DNA of 64,000 nucleotides, taken from contig CM041465.1 of the NCBI GenBank assembly GCA_023213395.1, positions 144,839,741-144,903,740 of the forward strand. Direction: 5' to 3'. The stretch is from Cycas panzhihuaensis (lineage: Eukaryota; Cycadophyta). Both the position numbers and the translations under genes were made by a program. Positions 24,101 through 35,005 of this stretch are shown here, piece after piece. Each line of letters starts with the position of its first letter. The first letter of the stretch is position 1. The notes beneath the pieces were generated by a model. It worked only from the letters and a program-made list of their open reading frames with translations. It was not told where the DNA came from and searched no databases.

Positions 24101-24120
24101 ACATCTTAGGGGAGTGGACT
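24101..24120 (+). other. Gypsy2 polypurine tract
   Basis: A purine run, TTAGGGGAGTGGACT, stands directly before the right LTR start at 24121. Confidence 0.7.
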
Positions 24121-24319
24121 TATTATATAACTACTTATTAATCATGAAGAGTGACTACTAGCACATGTGATTAACTTAATAGTTAGTATTAACCGTTAAC
24201 TTTTGTACATAGACCATTTGGACTGCCAATAGAATTGTAAGTCATTTCTCCCTCCAATAAGATTCTATGTAAAGTATCTATCATTGCCTATTTAAGGCCC
24301 AAGAAATGTGCATGGATTT

Positions 24320-24838
24320 TATAGTAAGCCCTTATTATCAATAGCATATAAAAGAAAATTTCTAATAGATCATGAAGATATTTCTTACATATTCACAATA
24401 AAAAGTATTCTTAATAGAGTTTTCAACTAAGATAATCCATTCATCTAATAATAGATCATCCAAATAAAGATAAATCATAGTAATAAGAAATAACAAAACC
24501 TAATTACAACGTCCAATAGCAATGAACTCTCTTCGAGGTGAGAGAGACCCTCTAGCAGGTATAAGGCCCTAATGGCATGAAGCCATTATATCATAAGGTA
24601 ATAAATTATTTAAGGTGCATATAAATGAGGAAGGCTTCTTTATTTATAGCCTTCAAAATCCAACTCCTATTTTTTCCTCCAAAAAATTGACTTCAAAATG
24701 AAATAAAAATAAATGATTCTTCTTTTAATGCTCTTAAAAATTGACTTCTTAATAATATTTTCTTTTATAAAATTGACTTCATAATGATAATTTTCCTCTA
24801 TAGGAAACTAGTTCTATCCTTATTTTAGGAATGCTACA
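24320..24838 (-). repeat. Gypsy3 3' LTR
   Basis: 519 bp. Shared blocks with the partner include TCTAATAGATCAT and AAAGTATTCTTAATAGAGTTTT. The expected TG terminus is TA here and TT in the partner. Confidence 0.85.
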
Positions 24839-24856
24839 ATTCCCCTCCCCTTAAAA
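24839..24856 (-). other. Gypsy3 polypurine tract
   Basis: The minus strand reads TTTAAGGGGAGGGGAAT next to the LTR. Confidence 0.75.
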
Positions 24857-27733
24857 TAATATTTTACCCTCAAAGTATTGGGGATTGCTTGTAGCTTGGT
24901 CTAATCTTCTGTCCACCACTTGCTAAATTATGTATGTCATAAATATTTGGCTCAATCTTACAGCTTCTATGGAACTTTGCTAGCAGGTATCTTGAATTCA
25001 TTGATGTTTATTCCTAGGTTTTGGTACATACTATATCTTGTCCTATATTAGAAGGATCCTAGGACTTGTGAGGTGTCTTACATGCATCATCTTGGTCTTG
25101 CATTATGTTTGTATATTTTATTTTTAGATGGAATGGTTTATGGAAAGATAAGTGAGGACTTTATAAAAAGAATTAATTGTAAGGATCATGGATTGATGAT
25201 TGCTTATCATGAAAAGGAAAAAAAGAGGTATGATTATGAACTGAGATTAGACATAGATTTAAAAGCATAAGAAGAAAGTATAAAGTTTAGAATTTATCTT
25301 AAATGGAGATGAGAATTTATGCAATATTTATTGGACCATAATATTTCTTGGAAAAGAAAGATATATAAAGTATTAGTGGTACACATGCTTTACAAAGAAG
25401 AAAAGACTTTAATAAGATTCTAGAAATGGTATTCAAATAAAATAAAAGATTCAACTAAAAAAAATAATATTGATAATATGGAATTGAAGGGAGTTAGGAA
25501 GGGCCAAATGGGGTTTCATAAGGGGTAATAATCATATTAAGTGATGAAATCTAATGAAATGAGGATGGTAGATTTATAATAGTCTAATGAAAGAAATTTC
25601 TAGGGGGGAAAGGGATGTGTAAAGATAATACGAAATCAGAGTTATAAAAGAGAATTAGGATTTTTCCTATGATAAAGAGAGAGTTAAGGTAATTTAAACT
25701 TTAGTTAACTATGGTAAAAGGAGGAGAATATTTTTCTACATCTATTAAGCTAGGAAATAAGAGAAGGTAATTGAAACTTCCAAATAGAATTTGTATGTGT
25801 AATACAAGATCGAGAGCTACCTTGAGTACCTTGTTGGATTCATATGTGGCCCAATGCAGTTCTTCTTCAGATTCTTCTATATCTATTAGTTATTCTGTCA
25901 CTTATTCATCCATAATTTTATGTTTATTTTGCTTGGATTCTCCATGGATCTATTCCTTTGTTTTAATTCACCCCTTGGAAGATCCTTTCACCAAGTGATC
26001 TGATGTTGTATGTATCTACTTTGGGTCTTCTATGCAGTCATGTTATTCCCCTTAAACTGGTTGGTATTCATGTTCCTAGAAAGTCTTTGAGATCTCCTTA
26101 TTAATAGTTTCTTCTTCTTCTTCTCCTTCTTCTTCCACTTCTACCCCTTTGTCTAGTCACTTTGAGACTTTAGTATCATCACCTTAATCATGGTTTGATA
26201 ATGATCTTTTTTTATTATATAAAAGTTTTGATAAATGCACGTTAAAACCAAAACCAATTAGTGTATCCTATTGATTGGTTGGAATAATTAGTGAATTAAT
26301 CAGGAAATTTTTATCCCAAGAATAGTTCTAAGTCTACCCAATAATCTTCAATTTCTATATTCCACATGAATTTATTCTGAGCTTCAATATATTCTCCTAT
26401 ATCAATGGCTTCATTTGGCTTAAAAAGGTCGAATATCTTTCCCTATCTAAAATTAATGCTCTCAATTATCTCCTTGTTCATAAAGGTTAGAATTTTAATA
26501 ATAAAAGTCTATATTATTCACTGGTCAAAACTATCATATATGACCACTCATAATGATCGCCTTTGAACCAAGAATCCAATGGTTTAAATAACACTATAAT
26601 CTAATACTTGTAGCAAGAGTTATGGACAAAAATATCTAGGTACCCCCTTTAAAAAATTAAACTTAAAAAAAAAAAAAAGAAAAAAAAAAAAATTAAAAAT
26701 AAAAAACAAGCTAAACCTATTTTAGGTTGTAGGCCTTAGTTATCTTGAAAACTCTTATGTGACCACCTATCTATAATTAAGGGGGGTAAATAGTTAGACT
26801 CTAAATAATATATATTAGGGTTTAATTATATAAAAATCCTTAGAAACAAAAAATAATCTATGATTTCATCGATTCATCTAGCACATTAAATTTTACTTAT
26901 GCTTGATACACCTCTGTATTAAATCATTAAATCCCTTCTTGATTGTGCATATGGACCTTTTTTTTGTTTAATGGTTGCTTAATTCTTTAGTTCTTGTGGG
27001 AATATCCCCTCATCTTAATTATTTTATGGTAATGGAATTTCCTGCTAATGGTTCCTACCTAATGATGCCTATCATAGGTGCTTTGGTTTCATCTTCAACA
27101 TATTGCATGAGGGATCTTTCTATGTTTTTCATGGGGATTACCATTGACTCTACTCAAAAGTGATATGTGGATAAAAAATTCTATTACTGAGCCCTTAAAA
27201 TTATGTCTATTCCCATAAATATGATAAAGTAAGCCTTATCTTAATTCCCACTACTTAGCATTATCCCGTGTTGCTCTGATTACTGATTCAGTGAACTATA
27301 AGGAACCCTTATTCATATGATGCTCTACCTATGGTAGTTACTACTCTTAGTCTCGAATGGATGTTTCCTACATTCTCTTCCTTGAAGACCTAAAGTTAAC
27401 TTACTCTTGCTAGCAAACTCTTGGATGCCACCCATAGACTCATTTAGCTCCTTGATTTAATCATTTGGGGAATACCTTGTTAAAAATTACAACCTATAAA
27501 ACTAAAAGAAATAGGGCAGAGAACTCCACAAGGTTCGTTTATCCTCTACTAAATAGAAGGTATGGAGAGGATTCAAGGAAAGTAGCAATTCAAAGCTCTA
27601 AGATGGCAAACACTAACAATAATCCTGATGGATGGTTATCATGGTAGCTATTGAGCATTGGACACCTTTATAGGATCACAAATAGAGAAAATAACCTTTC
27701 ATAGATATGTACTTCAAAAAAGAGGGGAACGTA
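24857..27733 (-). pseudogene. Gypsy3 interior without recognisable pol
   Basis: Immediately inside the polypurine tract the minus strand has a short stretch similar in position to the chromodomain end of gypsy1 (24870-24930, with TKLQAIPNTLRVKYYFKG). At 26105-26160 there is a Lys/Arg/Glu-rich run that could be a former acidic linker like the one before the gypsy1 protease. 26655-26710 is an A-rich low-complexity tract. No reverse transcriptase, RNase H or integrase motif was found. Short frames on the plus strand (25073-25270, 26975-27163, 27465-27647) have no recognisable similarity. Confidence 0.5.
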
Positions 27734-27746
27734 GGCTTTAATATTA
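27734..27746 (-). other. Gypsy3 primer binding site, decayed
   Basis: Minus-strand TAATATTAAAGCC differs from TGGTATCAGAGCC only by G-to-A and C-to-T changes. Confidence 0.6.
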
Positions 27747-27748
27747 GT

Positions 27749-28265
27749 TTTAGCAAACCCTTATTATAAATAGTATACAAAATCAAATTTCTAATAGATC
27801 ATAAAGAAATTTCTTATATATTCATAATATAAAGTATTCTTAATAGAGTTTTAGGTAGAGATAATTCATTCATCCAATAATACATCATCAAAATAAAGAT
27901 AAATTATAGTAATAAGGAATAATAAACATGATTACAATGTCCAATAGTTATGGATCCTCTTTGAGATAAAGCAACCCTCTAATAGTCACAAGGCACTAAT
28001 GGCATGAAGCCATTATACTATAAGGTAATAAATTTTTTAAGGTGCATACAAATGAGGAAGGCTACTCTATTTATAGTCTTTAAAATTTAACTCCTATTTT
28101 TCCCTCTAAAAAATTAACTTCAAAATGAAATAAAAATAAATGATTCTTCATTTAGTTCTCCTAAAACATGACTTCTTAATACTATTTTCTTTCATAAAAC
28201 TAACTTCATAATGACAAATTTTCTGTATAGGAAATCAATTTCATCTTTATGTTAGGAATGCTACA
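27749..28265 (-). repeat. Gypsy3 5' LTR
   Basis: 517 bp, ending CTACA and followed by TSD GATGT. Confidence 0.85.
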
Positions 28266-28461
28266 GATGTTATATTGAGATATTATCAAGAGATTATATC
28301 ATTATATGTTTTAGTACCTATTTAGTATTTGAATCTGTGTTTATTTCTACTTTCTATTTATTTCATACTAAAATTGGATGATCTTAATTATTATCTTGTG
28401 CCCTTGGATCTATTAAATTATTATTGTATAAGAAATACTTAAGAAGGTATACTCCATTTTC

Positions 28462-29302
28462 TTACCTGATATAAGACAAGAGAGAAGTTTCATAAGTTTG
28501 TTTATTTAAGAAATTGGTAATAACAACTATAAGTTATCTATAAAACTAGGTTCAACTATTGAGGAGTTCAACTGATATGCATTTTTTAGTTAGAAATATG
28601 ATCACTATATATGAAAAGAGGCATGGAAATATATTATTACATGTTACCTTACTACAACTAGCTTGATAGGCTAAGTGGTACATCTTATTCTTAGAGTTAG
28701 TTAGTTAAAAACTAATTTTGATGAGATAGGTTATCAATAAAGCTATAAAGATATGTGTAATATCATCGATGGAGTATCACATACATATCTCATAGATAAA
28801 AGGCAAGAAAGATTTACAAGTTACTCTTACATAATATATTTATCTAATAATAATATGTTATATCTATTTTATAAAGCTGATGAATCACGTAGCAAAAATA
28901 TTTCTTAGATAACTAGTGATTGCAATGGTTGGTTACCCATACAATTTGGTAAATAGTTGTTTTATATAGATATTAGTAAATTGGTTAATTGATGATTTGA
29001 TGAGTTTTATTTATAACTTACAAGTAGAAGATATAAAATTAATTAGAAAAAACTTCATATATCGTGACAAGTTAATATTCATGAGTCATGGTTGTTTGAT
29101 TAATTGATAGATGAATTTATAAATGGCAAGCTATGATGTAATATGATGATGACATGATAGGATTTTCTTACAATAGATGAGCATAATGAAGACAAGTTTG
29201 ACAAATTAATTTACAAGTGATATACGTAAAGGGAAGATACAGATGAGTAGGTGATTCAACATAAAAATATGAAAAATCCATAAATTAAACATTAAATATG
29301 AG
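28462..29302 (+). pseudogene. Family A interior, right part
   Basis: No open frame survives. The sequence is homologous to the minus strand of the second family A copy (about 30340-31100). For example AGAGGCATGGRAATA and GGTACAYCTTATTC occur in both in the same order. It ends just before the right LTR in a weak purine-rich stretch. The function of this shared part is unknown to me. Confidence 0.55.
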
Positions 29303-29515
29303 TGTTAGAATATTAGTTTTCACTAATATTAATGTAGCATTTAATTAGTATACCAAGGTATTATTAGTCAATATGAAATGTTCTTATACACATGATTATA
29401 TTAGTTAATATAATGATAGAATGTGATTAGTTATTGATGAAATTACATATTATATAAAGGCAATGCTTATTGTAAAGAAAATCAGATCACCTAATCCTCC
29501 TAGTGATGCTAAGAT

Positions 29516-30036
29516 TGTAAGAATTTAGAATTTTACTCCGATATCATATTAGAATGTACTCATAATTAAAATAGAAGTGTGTCAATCATGTTAAATGAAT
29601 TAATCATATCATAAATATTATGTATATAATTCATGTAATATAAAATCTACATATCAAATAATAACATGAACCTAAAGTAATGAACATCATAAAGCATCAC
29701 CATATGAGAGACAACAAATTTATATGTAAAAATTCTAGTATAAAAAAAAAACATGGGAGAAGGTTAGAGTTAGGAGCTACTCTTTATAATATTAAACGAA
29801 TTACATTTCTAAGTTAATCCTTCTTTTCTCAAGTTCTAAGAGGTGTACACATATATTTATAGATATGTCACCTCATGAATAACTTATAATATCTTTTAAG
29901 CATTTTTATCATCTAATAAAATACTTACATAAATGTGTGTGCATATCACATTTATCAATATTTTTTTGAGTGGGTTGTATAGGTCCACAACATTATATTA
30001 AACATTATATATTTAAAGATATTATATATTCCAATA
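29516..30036 (-). repeat. Second family A-like element, 3' LTR
   Basis: 521 bp. Compared with the partner it has about 240 bp extra (roughly 29575-29810), so the partner has a deletion or this copy an insertion. Confidence 0.7.
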
Positions 30037-32994
30037 CTCCTTCTTAATATTTAATGTTTATAATTTATAATATTCAATTTTTCAATCTTAGTCTTCTTTT
30101 ATTCATACTTTTCTTATATATTAGAACCTATATACCCATATCAAATATATATCAAGTTCAATAAAGTTATATCACCTGTAATATGTAAAACTATCAACAT
30201 CATACTTATCACTTACAAATAATTAACTTGTAATTTATAGTCAACTGTGATCATTAACGACTAACTATGAGTATCCACTTGTAAAATATTTATAAAACCA
30301 TCATCAATCAATCAAACAACTAATATCAATTTTATGACTTTCACTTGTCATGTTATATAAAGTTTTATCCTCAACAACTTTATATCTTTACTTCTAAAGT
30401 TGTAATCAATTAATATTTATCAACCTATCATCTTATTAAAATTTCATAAATAAAATGATTGCTAATATTTATATAAAACACCAACTATCTACTAAAATAC
30501 ATGAGTTATTAGTTGTTATAATTACTAGTTCTTTAGGATGCATTTCTTATATGCAGTTCATCAACAAATAAAATAATACTTGCTATTAGGCAAAATGTTA
30601 TTAGAAGAGTAGCATAAAATCTTGCCTCTTGCATGCAAGAATAATAATACAATTTATGTATTATATAAGAGTAGCCTTATTCATCTTACCTTTTATATAT
30701 AAGTAAATAGCTTGTGTGTTACCTTCATCAACACTTCTCCATACATCTTCTCCAACTTTCTTTTAGTACCAATAAAATTTCATCAACATCGATAATCAAT
30801 AATTTGAACATATTAACTCTAGGAATAAGGTGTACCACCTAGCTAAGGCAAGTTAGTTATAATAAAGTAATATAAATTGTGTATTCCCATGCCTCTTATT
30901 ATATATGGCAAGTTAGATTTCTCATTAACAAACACATATTTGATATTAACTAAACTCCTCAACAACTAATTTTGGTCTGCTAAGAATTCAATATATGAGA
31001 CTTCTTCTTTATGTCTCATAAATAAGTGAAAAAGAACATCATTACATCTCTTCAATAACAACTATAAATAAACTTGGCTCTTTATTACTCTCAAATAGGT
31101 GATTTCATTAATCTTTCGAATAAGTAAGTAATAAACTAAGTGATCATGACATTTAATTAGTGGAGGTCTTCACTAAATTAAATCTGGTAAGTGCTAAGGG
31201 GGATTTTAATCATATCCAACATATTTAAGATTCCCATATTAACTAATATCCCACATCATCAAATTTTCATCTCTTTTGAGCAGTAAACTATCATAAATAA
31301 GCCTTTATATATTTAACTTTAAACTAAACTTCATTTTCCTTTCTTTAATAATTATTAATTTCATCATCATAATATTTGGAGCCTTTATAAATATCAAAAT
31401 ATGCTAAAGCAGATCTTAAAAGGTTTAAAAAATGTAACTTTTATGATCACAGTGTTAATCATAGTAGGCAAGTTTTTATTATAATACATGGAGCAGTCAG
31501 CCATGGGAGCAATCTCTCGCTTAATTCTTCCTGTATATACAAATAATATACAATTACAATTTTTGATTATGGTCTAGTAGTATACTTCATTAAATCAAAT
31601 AGTTAGTGGCATTTGTGTAGAATTCTCAATGATTTATATATGGGTATCATCACTTCTTCACAATGGTTACATCTACTGAATGGCATTCTCTTCATAAATA
31701 TCATCTTATGATATGTAAATGAATGCCTTTAACTTGATATTATATAATCTGTCCAGCCACAACTATAAAAATTTTAATTGTTCCATCACAAACTTTAGCT
31801 CCATAATCTCACAAATGGTGTCATAATTTGCTACATTTGAAATCTAGGGTCTATTACCTCACATCTTTACTTGGAAATCTCTACTCATCAAAATTCTATA
31901 AGTTTAATATATGCATTGGTTTCCTCCCTCAAATATACCTTAATAATTGTTGAAGGCAAGTAGGAGTCACTTAATGGTATTATTCATCATATTAGATGGT
32001 GAATCTGTATTATTTCATGAGTTACATTTGACTCTATTCATATGCATATTCACCTAAAACCCAAATGCAAAATCGGTTCTTTATCTTAGTTATCAATAAT
32101 GGAAAAACAACAAACTAGTGAAACCCTTAAACCCTCATATATGCCACAATATAAAGTTTTTTCATGCAAATCCTAGATTATGCATCATCCATGTCTATCA
32201 TAATTTTGTGCCACCATATAAGTAGAATTTTGCTGTAAAGATATGTATACAAACCCTTTTTTTTCACAACACATTCGTATCTACAATATAGTTTTTGCCA
32301 AAATAATGATTATTTTTTTTAATTTTAAACCCTATGAACCTCACAAACTTCCATACTAATTATATTATGGTGCCTATGTTATCAAAATAAAGCAATGTAT
32401 ACTTTTAATGACTTATCACATAATAACTGGTACAGGCCTTGCTATATGTTTTACATAGTGATGAGATACTAAATTCTATTATCGCTCAACATACATGAAT
32501 GTATTTGTTGTTGCTAATTACAATTTAGTAAGATGATTAATACCACTAAATCTCATTCACTTTTACAAGGGTGCAACCTATATTGGCAAATACAATTGGC
32601 AATAGTTCTCTACATCATTTGGTGGACTTGTTTCATACTTATATGTCTCTTGAATATGGGCATACAACATGCTTAAATAAATGTTCATAAAACTAAATGA
32701 TCAACATAGGATTAGTTTTATTGTCATCATTTGTATATATTTTTCAAACATCTGTATCTTGCCTATGATCTCAATTATGTGTTGTCGATGTAATTGACTT
32801 TTATCTTATTAAATTCCTCCTCACACTAGCTCTTATACTAGTTCATATCAACTTTATCACTAGCTCAATTGGCTCATATAAGCTTCAATTTATCTCTATA
32901 AGATCTTTTATAATATAAATAAGAACCAAGCTCTAACCATATCTCTAATAAATTGCATTCACAAATCTCCACAAGGTCTTTTATAACCTTCAAC
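30037..32994 (-). pseudogene. Interior of second family A-like element
   Basis: The sequence is closed in all frames. The minus strand at 30800-31060 and 30340-30620 parallels 28480-28860 and 28850-29120 of the outer element. 32770-32900 (minus) resembles the outer leader at 4840-4990. No gag or pol motif could be named. The family may be non-autonomous, or decay may have erased the motifs. Confidence 0.5.
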
Positions 32995-33004
32995 ATTAAT
33001 ACCA
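32995..33004 (-). other. Primer site remnant of second family A-like element
   Basis: The minus strand reads TGGTATTAAT directly beside the LTR, like TGGTATCAGA with transitions and one other change. Confidence 0.5.
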
Positions 33005-33284
33005 TATAAGAATTTAGAATTTTATTCTAATACCATATAGGAATGCACTCATAATCATAATTATTTCCAAGTTAATCCTTCATTTCTCAAGTGGTGTGTA
33101 CATATTTATAGATATGTCACCTCATGAATAACTTATAATTTCTCTTGAGCCTTTTTATCATCTAATAAGTGTGTACATAAATATATGTGTATTGCACATC
33201 TACTAATACTTTTGTGAGGGGATTATGTAGGTCTACAATATTACATTAAATATTAGATATGTGAAAATATCACATATTTTAACA
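33005..33284 (-). repeat. Second family A-like element, 5' LTR, internally deleted
   Basis: 280 bp. It matches both ends of 29516-30036 but lacks about 240 bp of its middle. Confidence 0.7.
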
Positions 33285-33537
33285 ATGATGACTCACCATA
33301 TGGATATTTAATTATTCTTCTTAATATGAGATCTTATAAATATATGGAGGTGGTTTTTCCATCCATGGGTTTTCCATATCAAATATGGTATATATATGAT
33401 GCATGCATTATTGTCTCTTATACCCTTATCCTTTTCATTTATTGTGTCCATGATTTACTTAATTAATCATATGATTATATTATATCTTACTTGATTACAT
33501 GCTTTGCATAAGTCATTACAAAAATTTTAACATTTTC

Positions 33538-34706
33538 CTTAGCAATTGATTCTCATGTATTCCTATATCCATCAAGTTAGAATTCTAAATTGTAAGTTAA
33601 TCATGACACTTTTTATCTACTTAGATGGGGGAAGCTGAGGAAATCTAATTCTTTTCACTATAACTTAGATTATTTAAAATAATATAGAAAACTTATGTTT
33701 AGTGTTAGATTATTCATTCCATTTAATACCAATAACCTCATCAAATATCTTACTATCATTAAAGCCCTCACCCATACTTTATATACATTCATATTGGCCC
33801 AGTTGTGATTTTACTAATTTATTGTTAATCATTTAATAACTAACTCAGGTTTGTTAAGTATCTTCTTCTCATCTCTGAGAAGCAAAGTGTATATAACTAG
33901 GTTACTACTTGTTAGGTTTTATGTTGCCTCTATCATTCATATATCTTGAGAGAAGAATATTGAAGTGGATGCTTTAGTTTATCTGATACTAACATAATAC
34001 TTGTATATACAACAATAAAAACACAATGTAATAACATTAAAGAAGTAGTACTTGTTGGAAATATTCATTATTTATTTCACCAACTCCATTGAGCTCTATT
34101 GCTAGGGGGGAATATTTCTCTTATTTTGGGCCCTTTAGCCCTCAATCTAAGAAGCTTAAGTATAACTTCCTTTATTATAACTAGATATATATTTGTTGCT
34201 TCTAATTTGCTTGATATTATATTTGATTATTTATATTTGTTTATCATTTGTATTAGAATGCATATGATTTTGCATTTGCTTAATCTGGTTTACATTTATA
34301 TAGTGCATCCTCCCTTGGTGATAATAGAAGAGGGATATAAAATATGACTTTATAGTATATTTCTCCTTTTAACACATAAAGTTATAATATTATAAGTATG
34401 AGAAATATAAGTGTATAGTGAATAGTCAACTCAAGAAATATTACTGTAATAATAATAATCAGAGATGTAGATAAATGGAATATGAATATGAAGGAATTAA
34501 ACTTATTTAAGGTCAAAAGTATGAAAAATATAAGTATCAGAATCTCAACAAAAAGAAAAATATGATGCCCTCAAGCTATCCCAATAATCCTCATAGGACC
34601 TATATTCATATTTCATAGAAATAAGCCACAACATGTAAACATGATAATGAAAGCTCAAAAGTCCATATACATTAAAGTCTAATTTTATCTCAACAATCAT
34701 AATAGT
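33538..34706. other. AT-rich region, no gene seen
   Basis: The longest frame (34099-34347, plus) is rich in Ile, Leu and Tyr, as expected by chance at this composition, and has no motif. No LTR partner was found. Confidence 0.5.
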
Positions 34707-35005
34707 TATGCTTTGTATGTCTTTGTTGATTGCAAGAGTAGTAAGTCATTGGCTAAAACTAAAGGCATACCTTAAGTATGTTAGAAACAATTACAAGAAC
34801 TAGTAGTAGGGATAACCATTAATGGTGAGGATGTTTTTTGGTTAAGGTATACTTCTTGATTTCTAATATCTATCAATGGCCATTATTTTCTAATTAACCT
34901 ATATAAGGCTAATAGATAAGGAACCGATATGTTAATAGGGCTACCATTCATAGATGATAACTTTATAGTAATCCTTATAAAAGAAATGGTATACTTTTAT
35001 TATTA
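34707..35005 (+). pseudogene. Aspartic-protease-like remnant of a retroelement or pararetrovirus
   Basis: One plus-strand frame with four stops in about 100 codons reads YALYVFVDCKSSKSLAK near its start, SINGHYFLINLYK in the middle and GTDMLIGLPFI towards the end. The order fits a retroelement or caulimovirid aspartic protease: a VD-x-x-S active-site region, a hydrophobic beta segment and a G-x-D-x-x-x-G flap region. The active-site TG or SG dipeptide is replaced. Ty3/gypsy and endogenous caulimovirid origins both fit. No reverse transcriptase is seen downstream. Confidence 0.4.

Larger units (their letters stand above)
24320..28265 (-). mobile_element. Gypsy3: internally deleted gypsy element in the gypsy2 LTR
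   Basis: LTRs are 24320-24838 and 27749-28265, 519 and 517 bp, both ending GGAATGCTACA. TSDs are GATTT (24315-24319) and GATGT (28266-28270). Polypurine tract and primer site set minus orientation. The interior is only about 2.9 kb, too short for gag-pol, and no reverse transcriptase or integrase is visible. It is either a deletion derivative or a non-autonomous element that depended on another copy. Confidence 0.85.
7091..28456 (+). mobile_element. Gypsy2: decayed Ty3/gypsy chromovirus carrying three insertions
   Basis: The left LTR (7091-7432 plus 13038-13086, 391 bp) and right LTR (24121-24319 plus 28271-28456, 385 bp) start alike with TATTAYATAACTACTT and share the blocks CTCCCTCYAATAAGATT and TATTTAGTRTT. 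TSDs are TTTTT (7086-7090) and TTTTC (28457-28461). A primer site at 13089-13100 and a polypurine tract before 24121 set the plus orientation. Gag, protease, reverse transcriptase, RNase H, integrase and chromodomain remnants follow in order at 19686-24100, which is the Ty3/gypsy order. Gypsy1 and gypsy3 inserted into its LTRs and copia1 into its leader. The frames are full of stops, and the reverse transcriptase lost both catalytic aspartates. Confidence 0.85.
24121..28456 (+). repeat. Gypsy2 3' LTR, split by gypsy3
   Basis: Parts are 24121-24319 and 28271-28456 with gypsy3 and one TSD copy between them. Rejoined length is about 385 bp. It ends CTCCA and is followed by TTTTC. Confidence 0.8.
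29516..33284 (-). mobile_element. Second family A-like element inserted in the first one's LTR
   Basis: LTR-like ends are 29516-30036 and 33005-33284, both with (plus strand) TGTAAGAATTTAGAATTTTA-like starts and the shared block ATAGATATGTCACCTCATGA. TSDs are AAGAT and ATGAT; the uninterrupted left LTR of the host has AGGAT at this point. A primer-site remnant at the right end sets minus orientation. The interior (30037-32994) shares long collinear similarity with the family A interior at 28480-29120, so the two are related, although their LTRs differ. Confidence 0.75.
4208..33532 (+). mobile_element. Family A LTR retrotransposon, outermost element of the left nest
   Basis: The left LTR is 4208-4665. 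The right LTR is split into 29303-29515 and 33290-33532. Both begin TGTTAGAATATT and run in parallel through shared landmarks such as GTAAAGAAAAT and TGCATTATTGTCTCTTAT. Exact 5-bp TSDs TTTTC flank the element at 4203-4207 and 33533-33537. Removing the insertion in the right LTR gives 456 bp against 458 bp on the left. A primer site follows the left LTR, so the element runs on the plus strand. Only about 3.3 kb of its own interior remains (4678-7090 and 28462-29302), the rest being nested insertions. I cannot assign it firmly to copia or gypsy: the LTR and primer site look copia-like, but no reverse transcriptase is recognisable. Confidence 0.85.
29303..33532 (+). repeat. Family A 3' LTR, split by a second family A copy
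   Basis: Parts are 29303-29515 and 33290-33532. The rejoined 456 bp matches the 458-bp left LTR. The end TTTTAACA is followed by TSD TTTTC. Confidence 0.85.

Noticed and set aside
25073-25270. 65-codon plus frame inside gypsy3
   Set aside because: Antisense to the element, with no similarity recognised; probably chance.
7091-28456. Centromere-specific retrotransposon as an explanation for the chromovirus cluster
   Set aside because: A chromodomain alone does not show centromere targeting, and there is no satellite array of typical centromeric unit length in the window.
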